Source: Vibrio gallaecicus (lineage in GTDB: Bacteria > Pseudomonadota > Gammaproteobacteria > Enterobacterales > Vibrionaceae). From it: a DNA stretch of 64,000 nt. The stretch lies in assembly GCF_024347495.1 (NCBI RefSeq), contig NZ_AP025490.1, positions 2,728,001-2,792,000 of the forward strand, written 5' to 3'. Both the position numbers and the translations under genes were made by a program. The notes beneath the pieces were generated by a model. That model was not told the DNA's origin and did no database searches. It saw nothing but the letters and a program-made list of their open reading frames with translations. Shown here piece after piece: positions 19,126 to 28,681 of this stretch (position 1 is the stretch's first letter; each line of letters begins with the position of its first letter).

Positions 19126-21984
19126 CTAACGGATGATTTCAAGCTCTTCTATTGGAATATCTAGTTTTTCTAGTCGTGGGCGAAGTGAATTAGCGTCACC
19201 AACAACAATTATTTGATAATCCTGTGGGTTAAACCACTTAAGAGCAAGGGCATCAAGCGTCTCTTTATCTATGTATTCTACAATTTCATTTCTCTGCTTT
19301 AAGTAGTCGTCATCTAAACCTAAAGTTGCGATATTACTTAGCAGCCCAGCTTTTTGACTTGGTGTTTCATACTTAAGCGCATCTTTTTGACCAACAGCTA
19401 AACGCATGAAGACCATTTCATCATCTGTTAAACCATTTTTACTAAACTCATCTAACTCAGAAATAAATTCCTCAATGGCTGGTACTGTTGCATTCGCTCT
19501 CACTTGAGCAGTAAAAACCACAGCACCATCTTCACGGGTGCTTGCAAAGTACCCTCTTGCACCATAGGTATAGCCTTTATCTTCACGCAAATTCTGGTTA
19601 ATGCGACTATTGAAGTTGCCCGCTAAATTAAAGTTCGCTAATTGGCTTTGATAAAGTTCACCGGTAGCATCAAAAGGTAGCCCTCGACGTACTAAACGCA
19701 CGATACTTTGTGGTGCTCCAGGCTTATCCACTAAATACAAGCTTTGCTTATCGAGAGTGTGAACGGCTTCAGGGCGAACAATAGGCGCTGCTTCCCCCTT
19801 CCAATTTTCAAAGAATGCTAATTGTTTTTTAATTGCTCTCTTTGAAATGTCACCGACGACAATAATATGCGCGCCTTCAGGCGTGTAATGCTCTTTGTAG
19901 AATCGCTTCACATCTGCAAGCGTTAACTTTTCTATTGATTGTTTTGTACCGTCACTTGCTCGACCGAAAATACTATCACCAAATACCACTTCTCTAGTCG
20001 CCTGGGACGCCATCCAACTTGGTTGTTGGTGCTGATAAACAATGCCTTCTAACATTTGGTTCTTAACTCTAGCGAAATCTTCAGGTGAGAATTTAGGTGT
20101 AAATAAAATTTCTTCTGCGATCTCAAGAGTGGCTGGGAGATGTTTTTCTAAGCTCGATATGGAAATGGATGTGGTGTAGCTGCTAGCACTAATACTAACA
20201 TTACTGCCTAGCATATCTAATGCGGCTTGAAGCTCTTCAACCGTTCGAGTAGTTGACCCTTCTTCCAACATTGATGATGTTAAGCTGGCTAATCCTTCTT
20301 GCCCCTTTTTAACATAGCGCTCGCCAGCCGGTAGTTGAATTTGTAACTGTACCGTTGGGGTTTCACTCGTCTCGGAACCAATTAGCTCAGCACCATTATC
20401 ATAATGAACACGATATAACTCTGGCATATTTGCTTTTACACCAAAGGTCACTTCAGGCATGACAGTCCTGTCAAAATTATCGATCGCTTTTCTGACGTCA
20501 AGCTGCTCTTCTGATGTTTTCGCATACTCAGGGAGTGTGCGGTCAGGTGTAACAAATGTGGCATCTTGTACTGCTAACGATAGCTTCCCTCTAGGAACCA
20601 CGCTCAGCGTTACCTTTGATTGATCTTTAATGAACGAATCGTAAGCCGTCACGACACTTTCAGGTGTAACTGAGCGAATCTGTTCTAACTGAGTTTCAAT
20701 ACGATCAGGCTGCCCATAAAAAGTTTCATTTGAAGCTAACTGTGACACTTTTCCTTTCACACTTTGTAATGCGAAAACAGCATCGGCTTCTGCCATCCCT
20801 GTAATTTGATCGAGCCTCTCTTGAGTTACTCCTTCTTTTTCAAATTTACCCAATGTTTGCATCAACTCTTTATAAAGATTTGTTAAGTCACCCTTATCTC
20901 CAGAATCTCCCATCGCATAAACATACATGGTACAGGCAAGTTCGGCACAATCTTGGAATGAACCGGCGCTCACTGCTTTTTGTGTTTTCACTAAGTTTTG
21001 GTAAAGGTAACTATTCGTTCCTCCACCTAGTACATTAGACAGAGCATTTAATGATGCTTGGTTGTCTTCACCACGATATGTCGTCGGCCAACCGACCAAA
21101 ACCATCGGCTGACGAATATTATCTTCTAACGTAATAAACTTATCTTGGGTCAATTGAGCAGGTTGTTTCTCTGCTTGCTCAACTTCTGGACCTCTTGGAA
21201 TGGTACCGAAGTATTTATTCACCCATTCTAAAGTGTCATCTACATCGAGATCACCACCAATAGTTAAAACCGCATTATTGGGGCCATACCAACGTAAGAA
21301 AAATGCTTTAAGGTCATTGACATCAACTCGGTCGAGATCTTCTACATAGCCTATAGGTTGCCATGAATATGGATGTCCTTCAGGGTAAAGCGCTTCACTC
21401 ATTCGCTCCCACATTAATCCATACGGTCGGTTCTCATAACTCTGAGCTCGTTCGTTTTTAACCGTATCTCTCTGAACTTCAAATTTACGTTGAGAAACTG
21501 CGTCAATCAAAAAGCCCATGCGATCTGATTCCAACCACAGCATTTTCTCTAACTGATTAGCTGGGACCGTTTCAAAATAATTAGTACGATCTCGATTCGT
21601 TGTTCCATTCAGAGTACCGCCTGCTTCGGTGATAATCTTAAAGTGCTGCTGATCGCCAACATTTTCAGAACCTTGAAACATCATATGCTCAAAGAAATGG
21701 GCAAAGCCAGACTTACCAATATCTTCACGGGCAGAGCCTACATGGTAAGTCACATCTACATGCACTAAAGGATCGGAATCATCTGGGGATAAAATAACGG
21801 TAAGACCATTTGCAAGCTGGTACTTATTATAGGGAATAACAACCTTATTTGATGAAGCTTCCACTTCTTCAACCAAGGTTACGCCTTCAGGTAAAGACGA
21901 AAAGAAAGGGATAGACACAGGTACATTGTGAGAGCAGCCAGCAACGGCAATAAGAGAAAATGTACCAAGTAAAACCTTTTTCAT
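19126..21984 (-). CDS. M16 family zinc metalloprotease lipoprotein (PqqL/insulinase-like)
   Basis: This 952-residue protein has a lipoprotein signal (lipobox VAGC, Cys 17) and two M16 modules. The first module is catalytic, with the inverted zinc motif HFFEH near residue 96 and the downstream ligand in VKNERAQS. The second, beginning near residue 510, lacks HxxEH, as expected for the non-catalytic half. It probably degrades peptides in the periplasm. The substrate is unknown. It lies 9 bases after yqaA and before gshA. Confidence 0.93.
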   Translation of the reverse strand: MKKVLLGTFSLIAVAGCSHNVPVSIPFFSSLPEGVTLVEEVEASSNKVVIPYNKYQLANGLTVILSPDDSDPLVHVDVTYHVGSAREDIGKSGFAHFFEHMMFQGSENVGDQQHFKIITEAGGTLNGTTNRDRTNYFETVPANQLEKMLWLESDRMGFLIDAVSQRKFEVQRDTVKNERAQSYENRPYGLMWERMSEALYPEGHPYSWQPIGYVEDLDRVDVNDLKAFFLRWYGPNNAVLTIGGDLDVDDTLEWVNKYFGTIPRGPEVEQAEKQPAQLTQDKFITLEDNIRQPMVLVGWPTTYRGEDNQASLNALSNVLGGGTNSYLYQNLVKTQKAVSAGSFQDCAELACTMYVYAMGDSGDKGDLTNLYKELMQTLGKFEKEGVTQERLDQITGMAEADAVFALQSVKGKVSQLASNETFYGQPDRIETQLEQIRSVTPESVVTAYDSFIKDQSKVTLSVVPRGKLSLAVQDATFVTPDRTLPEYAKTSEEQLDVRKAIDNFDRTVMPEVTFGVKANMPELYRVHYDNGAELIGSETSETPTVQLQIQLPAGERYVKKGQEGLASLTSSMLEEGSTTRTVEELQAALDMLGSNVSISASSYTTSISISSLEKHLPATLEIAEEILFTPKFSPEDFARVKNQMLEGIVYQHQQPSWMASQATREVVFGDSIFGRASDGTKQSIEKLTLADVKRFYKEHYTPEGAHIIVVGDISKRAIKKQLAFFENWKGEAAPIVRPEAVHTLDKQSLYLVDKPGAPQSIVRLVRRGLPFDATGELYQSQLANFNLAGNFNSRINQNLREDKGYTYGARGYFASTREDGAVVFTAQVRANATVPAIEEFISELDEFSKNGLTDDEMVFMRLAVGQKDALKYETPSQKAGLLSNIATLGLDDDYLKQRNEIVEYIDKETLDALALKWFNPQDYQIIVVGDANSLRPRLEKLDIPIEELEIIR

Positions 21985-21993
21985 AGGTTCTCC

Positions 21994-22455
21994 TTAGAAA
22001 AAACCAAAATAAATTGCCGCTAATAAGCTGTAACGTAAACCTTTACCAATAGTGATCAACACCAAACTTGGTAAAAATTTCATTCTTAACCAGCCAGCAG
22101 CTAAGCATAAAGGGTCACCAATAATCGGCAACCAACTAAATAATAACGTCCAATAGCCATATTTACTTAACCAGGACATAGCCTTATGACCATGTTTCTC
22201 AGATTGAGTTCGATTAGGTAACCATAAACCCAGCCAATAATTGGTTAAACCACCTAAGGTGTTACCCAAGGTAGCAATAACAATAATTAAGGCTGTTGAA
22301 AATTGATTGAGACTTAAAGTCGCGATAAGCCCAGCTTCAGAACCACCTGGTAACAAAGTGGCACTCAAAAAACCGCTAAAAAATAAAACCCACAAAGCTG
22401 AATCAGAAAACCAAAGCGCAACGGTTTCAAATAATGTATTAAAAAACTCTAGCAC
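21994..22455 (-). CDS. yqaA: YqaA family inner membrane protein (DedA/SNARE-associated type)
   Basis: A 153-residue membrane protein with about four hydrophobic helices. The segments LPGGSEAGLIATLSL, GNTLGGLTNYWLG and PLCLAAGWLRMKF identify the YqaA branch of the VTT/DedA superfamily. Members are thought to influence lipid or membrane homeostasis, but YqaA itself has no defined role. In E. coli yqaA is also next to gshA. It sits 6 bases after the oxidoreductase gene and is co-transcribed with it. Confidence 0.9.
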   Translation of the reverse strand: MLEFFNTLFETVALWFSDSALWVLFFSGFLSATLLPGGSEAGLIATLSLNQFSTALIIVIATLGNTLGGLTNYWLGLWLPNRTQSEKHGHKAMSWLSKYGYWTLLFSWLPIIGDPLCLAAGWLRMKFLPSLVLITIGKGLRYSLLAAIYFGFF

Positions 22456-22461
22456 TGCATA

Positions 22462-23415
22462 TCAACCTTCTTGCATTTTAAGTAGTACCTTGCCTCGCGT
22501 ATGACCAGTTTCTACTTGTAAGTGCGCAGCTTGAACCTCTTTCATAGGGAAAGTGGTTTGAATTTCTGTTTTTAAAATTCCAACACTGACCATATAAAGC
22601 ATGGTTTCAAGCTGTTCTGGAGCTGGCTCAACCAGCATTCCTGTCGCTTGAAAACCTAACAATTTGGCTTTCTCACAAATAAGTTCGGCGCTGAGTGTTG
22701 GCACCGTCACTACACGAGCTTCGTCGTTTAAACATTTCAATGCATCAAGAGCGGTATCACCACCAACCAAGTCAATTAACACATCTACTTCAGACACTCG
22801 TTCAGATGCTGGTGCAAAGTGGTAATTAATCGCATGAGCGCCAAGAGTCGCCATGTAATCCAAGTTACTTTCGCTACAAGTAGTAAACACTTCAGCTTTT
22901 GCCGCAACCGCGATTTGTACAGCTAAGTGACCAACACCACCAGCGCCCGCTAAAATAAGAACTCTATCGCCTTCTTTAACTTGTGCTTTATTAATGGCTT
23001 GTGCAGCCGTTTGTCCTGCAAGAGGAAGAGCCGCCGCCGCTTCTAATGTCACAGCATCAGGCACTGCACACAAATCTTTTTCTGGGACACATACATATTG
23101 ACTATACCCACCACCAACTAATGGAAAGCCAATAAAACCCGCAACATTATCGCCGTTCGAAAAGCGACTAACACCGTCTCCACAACTGAAAACTTGTCCT
23201 GAAATATCATACCCAGGCACCCAAGGCAGGTTATCTTTATTTTGAGCAGCCGCCCAACCAAGGCCGGCTCTAGTTTTAACATCAATAGGGTTGATCCCAG
23301 AAAATGCAACTTTAACGACAACTTCTCCTGATTTTGGCGTGGGTACTGAATTTGTTTGTATCGCTAATGTATTAACTCCACCAAACTCTGTAATCGCAAT
23401 TTGCTTATTTTCCAT
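22462..23415 (-). CDS. NADP-dependent medium-chain alcohol dehydrogenase / quinone oxidoreductase
   Basis: The 317 residues show the zinc-free zeta-crystallin-type MDR fold. A GroES-like N-terminal half contains GINPIDVKTRAG and PWVPGYDISG. The Rossmann half contains ILAGAGGVGHLAVQIA. Cysteine clusters for structural zinc are absent. A quinone or enal reductase is likely; the physiological substrate cannot be read from sequence. A ribosome site AAGGAAA precedes the ATG. Only about 45 bases separate it from the oadB terminator, so its own promoter must be compact. Confidence 0.88.
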   Translation of the reverse strand: MENKQIAITEFGGVNTLAIQTNSVPTPKSGEVVVKVAFSGINPIDVKTRAGLGWAAAQNKDNLPWVPGYDISGQVFSCGDGVSRFSNGDNVAGFIGFPLVGGGYSQYVCVPEKDLCAVPDAVTLEAAAALPLAGQTAAQAINKAQVKEGDRVLILAGAGGVGHLAVQIAVAAKAEVFTTCSESNLDYMATLGAHAINYHFAPASERVSEVDVLIDLVGGDTALDALKCLNDEARVVTVPTLSAELICEKAKLLGFQATGMLVEPAPEQLETMLYMVSVGILKTEIQTTFPMKEVQAAHLQVETGHTRGKVLLKMQEG

Positions 23416-23461
23416 TTCAACATTTCCTTGATTGATAAAGCCTGAACGAATAGAACTCTAG

Positions 23462-23493
23462 TTAAAAAGAAAGGGATGCGAAAGCATCCCTTT
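23462..23493 (-). terminator. Intrinsic terminator after oadB
   Basis: A perfect 10-bp stem AAAGGGATGC / GCATCCCTTT with a four-base loop is followed on the minus strand by a T-rich tail (TTTCTTTTT). It ends oadGAB. Confidence 0.9.
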
Positions 23494-23555
23494 GACTATA
23501 AACCATTTTGTTTGACTAAGTTAACTGATGGATCTCAAATTAACCGTCAATTGAC

Positions 23556-24686
23556 TTACCCAACGAGCGCCAACAAGATACCAGCTGCAACCGCACTACC
23601 CAGTACACCTGCAACGTTTGGTCCCATTGCGTGCATTAACAAGAAGTTTTGAGGGTTAGCCTCAAGCCCAACTTTATTAACAACACGAGCCGCCATCGGA
23701 ACTGCTGATACACCAGCAGCACCAATAAGTGGGTTGATATCTTCTTTAGAGAAGCGGTTCAGAACCTTCGCCATTAATACACCACCAGCCGTACCAATAC
23801 TGAATGCCACTGCACCTAACCCTAAAATACCCAGCGTCTCTAAATTCAAGAATGTATCCGCTTGAAGCTTAGAGCCTACCCCTAGACCAAGGAAAATAGT
23901 CACAACGTTAATCAGTTCGTTTTGAGCCGTTTTAGAAAGGCGATCAACCACTCCAGCTTCACGCATTAAGTTACCCAAACAGAACATACCTACGAGAGGG
24001 GTTGCTGAAGGTAAGAACAAAATCGTCATCAGTAATACAGCAAGCGGGAAAAGGATCTTTTCAGCCTTGCTTACATGACGAAGTTGAGCCATCTTAATTT
24101 GGCGCTCTTCAGGAGATGTTAACGCTTTCATGATTGGTGGCTGAATAATAGGAACTAACGCCATATAGCTGTATGCAGCTACCGCAATGGCACCTAATAG
24201 ATCAGGAGATAATTTACTCGCTAAGAAGATAGCCGTTGGACCATCAGCACCGCCAATAATGGCAATGGATGAAGCATCCGCCATGCTAAATTCCATACCA
24301 GGAACGTAATTTAGTAAAATCGCTCCAAATAACGTGGCAAAAATACCAAATTGCGCAGCAGCCCCTAGCCATAACGTTTTTGGGTTCGCAATTAGCGCAC
24401 CAAAATCAGTCATTGCACCTACGCCCATAAAGATAAGTAGCGGGAAAATACCCGTTTCAATACCAATGTAGTAAACGTAGTAAAGCAAACCGCCAGGATC
24501 TGTAAACCCAGCATTTGGGATATTTGCTAATACAGCACCAAAACCAATAGGTAGTAGAAGTAACGGTTCAAATCCTTTACGAATTGCCAAAAACAACAAT
24601 AAGCAACCGACCAACATCATACAGATTTGGCCAAACTCAAAGTTAGCAATGCCTGTTTCAGACCATAAGGTCATCAATCCTTCCAT
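23556..24686 (-). CDS. oadB: Oxaloacetate decarboxylase beta subunit (sodium pump)
   Basis: OadB is the integral membrane subunit that decarboxylates carboxybiotin and exports sodium. The 376 residues contain many helices and the conserved [17 protein letters not shown] and [13 protein letters not shown] motifs. It is the third gene of oadG-oadA-oadB, 9 bases after oadA. The complex converts oxaloacetate to pyruvate and builds a sodium gradient, which vibrios use widely. Confidence 0.97.
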   Translation of the reverse strand: MEGLMTLWSETGIANFEFGQICMMLVGCLLLFLAIRKGFEPLLLLPIGFGAVLANIPNAGFTDPGGLLYYVYYIGIETGIFPLLIFMGVGAMTDFGALIANPKTLWLGAAAQFGIFATLFGAILLNYVPGMEFSMADASSIAIIGGADGPTAIFLASKLSPDLLGAIAVAAYSYMALVPIIQPPIMKALTSPEERQIKMAQLRHVSKAEKILFPLAVLLMTILFLPSATPLVGMFCLGNLMREAGVVDRLSKTAQNELINVVTIFLGLGVGSKLQADTFLNLETLGILGLGAVAFSIGTAGGVLMAKVLNRFSKEDINPLIGAAGVSAVPMAARVVNKVGLEANPQNFLLMHAMGPNVAGVLGSAVAAGILLALVG

Positions 24687-24695
24687 GGTGCTCCC

Positions 24696-26486
24696 TTACG
24701 CTAAGCTTAGTAGTGGAGCGCCTACAGTAACTGCATCGCCTTCTTTTACATTCAATTCTTGAACGATACCACCACGAGCAGCACGAACTTCCGTTTCCAT
24801 CTTCATCGCTTCCAAGATAAGCAGAACATCGCCTTCAGCCACTTCTGAACCCGGCTGAACGATAACTTTAAAGATGTTGCCAGCTAATGGCGCAGGAACC
24901 GCTTCAGCGTCAGAAGCCGCAGCAGGTGCTGCTTGAACCGCTTGGACTGGTTTAGCTGATGGCGATACAGATGTAAGTTGACCTTGAGGACCAACTTCAA
25001 CATCATAAACTTGACCATCAACTTTTACGCTGTAGCTTTCAACTCCGCCAGAAGCAGGTTGTGGTGCCGCAGCAACAGGAGCTGCTGCTTCTGCCGTTGG
25101 TGCAGGTTCAAACGCTTCAGGGTTACGACGGTTCTTAAGGAACTTAAGGCCGACTTGTGGGAAAAGTGCGTAAGTCAGCACATCATCAACGGTATCTTCT
25201 GCCAGAGAGATACCTTCTGATTTCGCTTTCTCTAAAAGATCGGTTGTGAGTGTATCCATTTCTGATTTAAGTAAATCAGCAGGACGGCACGTAATTGGCT
25301 CAGCACCATCTAACACTTTCGCTTGTAGTTCAGCATCAACCTCTGCAGGAGCTTGACCGTATTCACCTTTAAGAAGACCAGCTGTCTCTTTAGTGATGCT
25401 CTTGTAGCGCTCACCCGTGAGAACATTGATAACTGCTTGAGTACCTACGATTTGAGAAGTTGGTGTTACTAGAGGAATGTAGCCAAGCTCCTTACGTACG
25501 CGTGGGATCTCTTCTAGAACCTCATCCATACGATCGGCTGCACCTTGCTCTTTAAGCTGGCCTTCCATATTCGTTAACATGCCGCCAGGGACTTGAGCAA
25601 TCAAGATACGAGAATCTACACCTTTTAACTGCCCTTCCCACTTCGCATACTTTTTACGTACATCACGGAAGTAAGCCGCGATCGGTTCAATCTGATCAAG
25701 CTTAAGGTTCGTATCGCGCTCTGTACCTTCTAACATAGCAACAACCGTTTCAGTTGGTGTATGACCGTAAGTGCAGCTCATTGAAGAGATCGCAGTATCT
25801 AGAATATCGATACCCGCTTCAACGGCTTTAACCGCTGTCGCTGTCGATAGACCCGTTGTCGCGTGGCTATGCAGCGCTAAAGGAACATCACACGATGCTT
25901 TAATGCGTGTAATCAACTCTTCCGCTTCATAAGGCTTTAACAGACCTGACATATCTTTGATGCACAAAGAATGGCAGCCTAAGTCTTCTAGGCGCTTGGC
26001 AAGGTCAACCCATGTATCTGAGTTATGTACAGGGCTCGTCGTGTAAGAAAGTGTACCTTGAGCGTGACCGCCAACATCAATAGTAGCTTTCACTGCTGTC
26101 TCAAAGTTACGAACATCATTCATCGCATCAAAAATACGGAAGACATCCATACCATTTTTGTGCGCACGTTCTACAAATTTTTCTACAACATCATCTGCAT
26201 AGTGGCGGTAACCCAAAAGGTTTTGACCACGAAGTAGCATTTGCATTGGGGTGTTTGGCATTGCTTTTTTCAGCTCACGCAAACGCTCCCATGGATCTTC
26301 TCCTAAGAAACGGATGCATGAATCAAATGTCGCCCCGCCCCAAGTTTCAAGAGACCAGTAACCGACTTTATCCAGTTCTGCCGCAATTGGCAGCATATCT
26401 TCGATGCGCATACGAGTAGCGAATAGTGACTGGTGTGCATCACGAAGTACCACATCTGTGATAGCTAGTGGTTTAGACATGCTCAT
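24696..26486 (-). CDS. oadA: Oxaloacetate decarboxylase alpha subunit (biotin enzyme)
   Basis: OadA moves the carboxyl group from oxaloacetate to biotin. The 596 residues consist of a TIM-barrel carboxyltransferase ([20 protein letters not shown]), an association domain, an Ala/Pro-rich linker near residues 470-525 and a C-terminal biotinyl domain with EAMKMETEV, where the second Lys of the motif is biotinylated. The frame opens at ATG 26486 with AAGGAG three bases away; ATG 26480 ([10 protein letters not shown]) gives better spacing and may be the true start. Confidence 0.97.
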   Translation of the reverse strand: MSMSKPLAITDVVLRDAHQSLFATRMRIEDMLPIAAELDKVGYWSLETWGGATFDSCIRFLGEDPWERLRELKKAMPNTPMQMLLRGQNLLGYRHYADDVVEKFVERAHKNGMDVFRIFDAMNDVRNFETAVKATIDVGGHAQGTLSYTTSPVHNSDTWVDLAKRLEDLGCHSLCIKDMSGLLKPYEAEELITRIKASCDVPLALHSHATTGLSTATAVKAVEAGIDILDTAISSMSCTYGHTPTETVVAMLEGTERDTNLKLDQIEPIAAYFRDVRKKYAKWEGQLKGVDSRILIAQVPGGMLTNMEGQLKEQGAADRMDEVLEEIPRVRKELGYIPLVTPTSQIVGTQAVINVLTGERYKSITKETAGLLKGEYGQAPAEVDAELQAKVLDGAEPITCRPADLLKSEMDTLTTDLLEKAKSEGISLAEDTVDDVLTYALFPQVGLKFLKNRRNPEAFEPAPTAEAAAPVAAAPQPASGGVESYSVKVDGQVYDVEVGPQGQLTSVSPSAKPVQAVQAAPAAASDAEAVPAPLAGNIFKVIVQPGSEVAEGDVLLILEAMKMETEVRAARGGIVQELNVKEGDAVTVGAPLLSLA

Positions 26487-26512
26487 AAACTCCTTTTTAA
26501 TCCTTTTAAATG

Positions 26513-26770
26513 CTACTTAGCAGTAGACACACGGTATTGACGCACCGCGGCCGAAATTGCTGCCACAACCTGTGGACTAACAGCAGAAGGGTTTGATTGT
26601 TTTTTTTGAATTGTTTTAGGTGCTGCGATCGGCTCTGGTACTTCTTCTGGCACCAGTTTAGACATCAACCGAACGAGATAAACTAGAATAGTTAGGAATA
26701 TAAAGACTACAGACATCCCCGTTAGCATTAGGGTTGCTGCATCTCCTAGCAGGCTTCCAATATTTGTCAT
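26513..26770 (-). CDS. oadG: Oxaloacetate decarboxylase gamma subunit
   Basis: OadG is the small membrane subunit that holds OadA and OadB together and binds zinc. One N-terminal membrane helix ([19 protein letters not shown]) precedes a Pro-rich linker and a C-terminal amphipathic segment ([13 protein letters not shown]). The frame extends to 26791, but ATG 26770 ([10 protein letters not shown]) has AGGAAG at proper spacing, giving 85 residues. It is the first gene of the operon. Confidence 0.92.
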   Translation of the reverse strand: MTNIGSLLGDAATLMLTGMSVVFIFLTILVYLVRLMSKLVPEEVPEPIAAPKTIQKKQSNPSAVSPQVVAAISAAVRQYRVSTAK

Positions 26771-26836
26771 GTTGCTTCCTTTCTTCGTCATCCTGACATA
26801 CGTACAGGACTCAGCGTATTTAATCCCGACCCATGG

Positions 26837-26864
26837 ATTATCTCGATTGGTAAAAGTTTGTCAA
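26837..26864 (-). promoter_or_regulatory. Sigma-70 promoter of oadGAB
   Basis: On the minus strand a perfect TTGACA and a GATAAT are separated by 16 bases. The predicted start of transcription is about 60 bases before oadG. Confidence 0.75.
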
Positions 26865-27098
26865 TTTTGTTTAATGCTCTCTTATAGATAACGCACATAT
26901 AAGGTCAATAATTCGCCACTGATGTCACATAAATCTAGTAAATGGGTGGTTTTTAGTTATTTAAACTGTGAGTAAATATGCAATAACAAAGAAAATTTAA
27001 TGAAGATCAAAAAAAAACACAGGAATCGTTAGAAATGCTGAAAATACAATAAGTTAATCAATTCAAATTAACATTTTTGCAACATTTTATTTTGGACA
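26865..27098. other. Gene-free region between the oadGAB promoter and the tRNA array
   Basis: About 230 A+T-rich bases. I see no credible open frame or RNA gene. TGTGA half-sites occur, but no convincing CRP palindrome. Activator sites for oadGAB could lie here. Confidence 0.5.
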
Positions 27099-27130
27099 TA
27101 AAAAAACCTCGAATAATCGAGGCTTTTTTA
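27099..27130 (-). terminator. Terminator of the tRNA-Ser/tRNA-Arg operon
   Basis: The stem CCTCGA / TCGAGG with a four-base loop is followed on the minus strand by seven T. It lies just downstream of the last tRNA. Confidence 0.9.
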
Positions 27131-27136
27131 TAAATG

Positions 27137-27213
27137 TGGCGCGCTCTGGAGGATTCGAACCTCCGACCGCCTGGTTCGTAGCCAGGTACTCTATCCAGCT
27201 GAGCTAAGAGCGC
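27137..27213 (-). tRNA. tRNA-Arg(ACG), copy 1, GCGCTCT acceptor
   Basis: A 77-nt cloverleaf with encoded CCA. The anticodon loop CTACGAA gives ACG, deaminated to ICG in bacteria, and reads CGU/CGC/CGA. The acceptor stem is GCGCTCT / AGAGCGC. It is the last gene of the array in transcription order. Confidence 0.97.
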
Positions 27214-27311
27214 ACGGGTTTTAGTATCACTTTGTTGTAAACAGCAATTCGTTGTAAACAACAATTCAATACAAGGATTTCCATTCTTATAAGAAATAAA
27301 CCCTTAAATGG

Positions 27312-27388
27312 TGGCGCGTCCTGGAGGATTCGAACCTCCGACCGCCTGGTTCGTAGCCAGGTACTCTATCCAGCTGAGCTAAGGACGC
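27312..27388 (-). tRNA. tRNA-Arg(ACG), copy 2, GCGTCCT acceptor
   Basis: The body matches copy 1, but acceptor base pairs 4 and 5 are swapped (GCGTCCT / AGGACGC), with full pairing kept. Confidence 0.97.
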
Positions 27389-27466
27389 ACGGTTTTAGTA
27401 TCAACTTGCTGTAAACAACAATTCAATACAAGGATTTTCATTCTCATGAGAAAAAACCTTAAATAG

Positions 27467-27543
27467 TGGCGCGCTCTGGAGGATTCGAACCTCCGACCGC
27501 CTGGTTCGTAGCCAGGTACTCTATCCAGCTGAGCTAAGAGCGC
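27467..27543 (-). tRNA. tRNA-Arg(ACG), copy 3, GCGCTCT acceptor
   Basis: Matches copy 1, with encoded CCA. The spacer to copy 2 is a shortened type A (78 nt). Confidence 0.97.
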
Positions 27544-27620
27544 ACGGTTTCGATATCAATAGTCGTTAACGAATTATTAATATCTGGATTTTAATTCATA
27601 TAAGAAATAAACCCTAAAAG

Positions 27621-27697
27621 TGGCGCGCTCTGGAGGATTCGAACCTCCGACCGCCTGGTTCGTAGCCAGGTACTCTATCCAGCTGAGCTAAGAGCGC
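27621..27697 (-). tRNA. tRNA-Arg(ACG), copy 4, GCGCTCT acceptor
   Basis: Matches copy 1, with encoded CCA. The spacer to copy 3 is type B (77 nt). Confidence 0.97.
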
Positions 27698-27794
27698 ACG
27701 GGTTTTAGTATCATTTCATTGTAAACAGCAATTCGTTGTAAACAACAATTCAATACAAGGATTTCTACTCTTACAAGAAAAAACCCTTAAATAG

Positions 27795-27871
27795 TGGCGC
27801 GTCCTGGAGGATTCGAACCTCCGACCGCCTGGTTCGTAGCCAGGTACTCTATCCAGCTGAGCTAAGGACGC
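27795..27871 (-). tRNA. tRNA-Arg(ACG), copy 5, GCGTCCT acceptor
   Basis: Same variant acceptor stem as copy 2. The spacer to copy 4 is type A (97 nt). Confidence 0.97.
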
Positions 27872-27950
27872 ACGGTTTCGATATTAATAACAGTTAAACA
27901 AATTATCAATATCAGGATTTAAATTCACACAAGAAATAAACCCTAAATAG

Positions 27951-28027
27951 TGGCGCGCTCTGGAGGATTCGAACCTCCGACCGCCTGGTTCGTAGCCAGG
28001 TACTCTATCCAGCTGAGCTAAGAGCGC
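27951..28027 (-). tRNA. tRNA-Arg(ACG), copy 6, GCGCTCT acceptor
   Basis: Matches copy 1. The spacer to copy 5 is type B (79 nt). Confidence 0.97.
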
Positions 28028-28124
28028 ACGGTTTTAGTATCACTTCGTTGTTAACAGCAATTTGTTGTAAACAGCAATTCAATACAAGGATTTTCATTCT
28101 TATAAGAAATAAACCCTTAAATAG

Positions 28125-28201
28125 TGGCGCGTCCTGGAGGATTCGAACCTCCGACCGCCTGGTTCGTAGCCAGGTACTCTATCCAGCTGAGCTAAGGACG
28201 C
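28125..28201 (-). tRNA. tRNA-Arg(ACG), copy 7, GCGTCCT acceptor
   Basis: Variant acceptor stem as in copies 2 and 5. The spacer to copy 6 is type A (97 nt). Confidence 0.97.
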
Positions 28202-28290
28202 ACGGTGTTCATTCATTGAGAATGAAGTTGTGAAACATATCACATTCTTCTTGCTATGAAGAAAAAAAAAGGCCATCGGCCTGTAATGAA

Positions 28291-28383
28291 TGGCGGTGAG
28301 GGAGGGATTCGAACCCTCGATGCGGCTACAAACCACATACTCCCTTAGCAGGGGAGCGCCTTCGGCCACTCGGCCACCTCACC
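28291..28383 (-). tRNA. tRNA-Ser(GCT), copy 1
   Basis: A 93-nt class II tRNA with long variable arm and encoded CCA. The loop CTGCTAA gives anticodon GCT, reading AGU/AGC. Confidence 0.96.
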
Positions 28384-28422
28384 TAATTCATTATTCTCAA
28401 GCTACTTAAAGTAAAAAGAGAA

Positions 28423-28499
28423 TGGCGCGCTCTGGAGGATTCGAACCTCCGACCGCCTGGTTCGTAGCCAGGTACTCTATCCAGCTGAGCTAAGAGCGC
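28423..28499 (-). tRNA. tRNA-Arg(ACG), copy 8, GCGCTCT acceptor
   Basis: Matches copy 1. It lies between the two tRNA-Ser genes, with unrelated short spacers. Confidence 0.97.
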
Positions 28500-28545
28500 A
28501 CATTGTTACTTCTGTGTTTGTGTGCAAATTCAAACGTGCAAGAAA

Positions 28546-28638
28546 TGGCGGTGAGGGAGGGATTCGAACCCTCGATGCGGCTACAAACCACATACTCCCT
28601 TAGCAGGGGAGCGCCTTCGGCCTCTCGGCCACCTCACC
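28546..28638 (-). tRNA. tRNA-Ser(GCT), copy 2
   Basis: Differs from copy 1 by one base in the D arm (GAGAGGCC instead of GAGTGGCC). It is the first gene of the tRNA transcript, right after the promoter. Confidence 0.96.
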
Positions 28639-28653
28639 GTCTTGCGGAGGCAC

Positions 28654-28681
28654 ATATTACGTTTTACCGAAAATATGTCAA
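28654..28681 (-). promoter_or_regulatory. Strong sigma-70 promoter of the tRNA operon
   Basis: On the minus strand TTGACA and TAATAT are 16 bases apart, followed by a G+C-rich discriminator (GTGCCTCCGC) typical of stable-RNA promoters under stringent control. Transcription should start about 8 bases before the first tRNA. Confidence 0.8.

Larger units (their letters stand above)
27544..28201 (-). repeat. Higher-order tandem repeat of two tRNA-Arg genes plus spacers (about 330 bp unit)
   Basis: Two successive units of the form [Arg GCGTCCT, spacer A, Arg GCGCTCT, spacer B] cover 28201-27872 and 27871-27544. A partial third pattern follows downstream. Spacer A contains two tandem copies of a GTTGTAAACARCAATTC element. 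Confidence 0.8.

Noticed and set aside
26900..26980. CRP site for oadGAB
   Set aside because: Only single TGTGA half-sites are visible; the second half-site is missing at the right distance.
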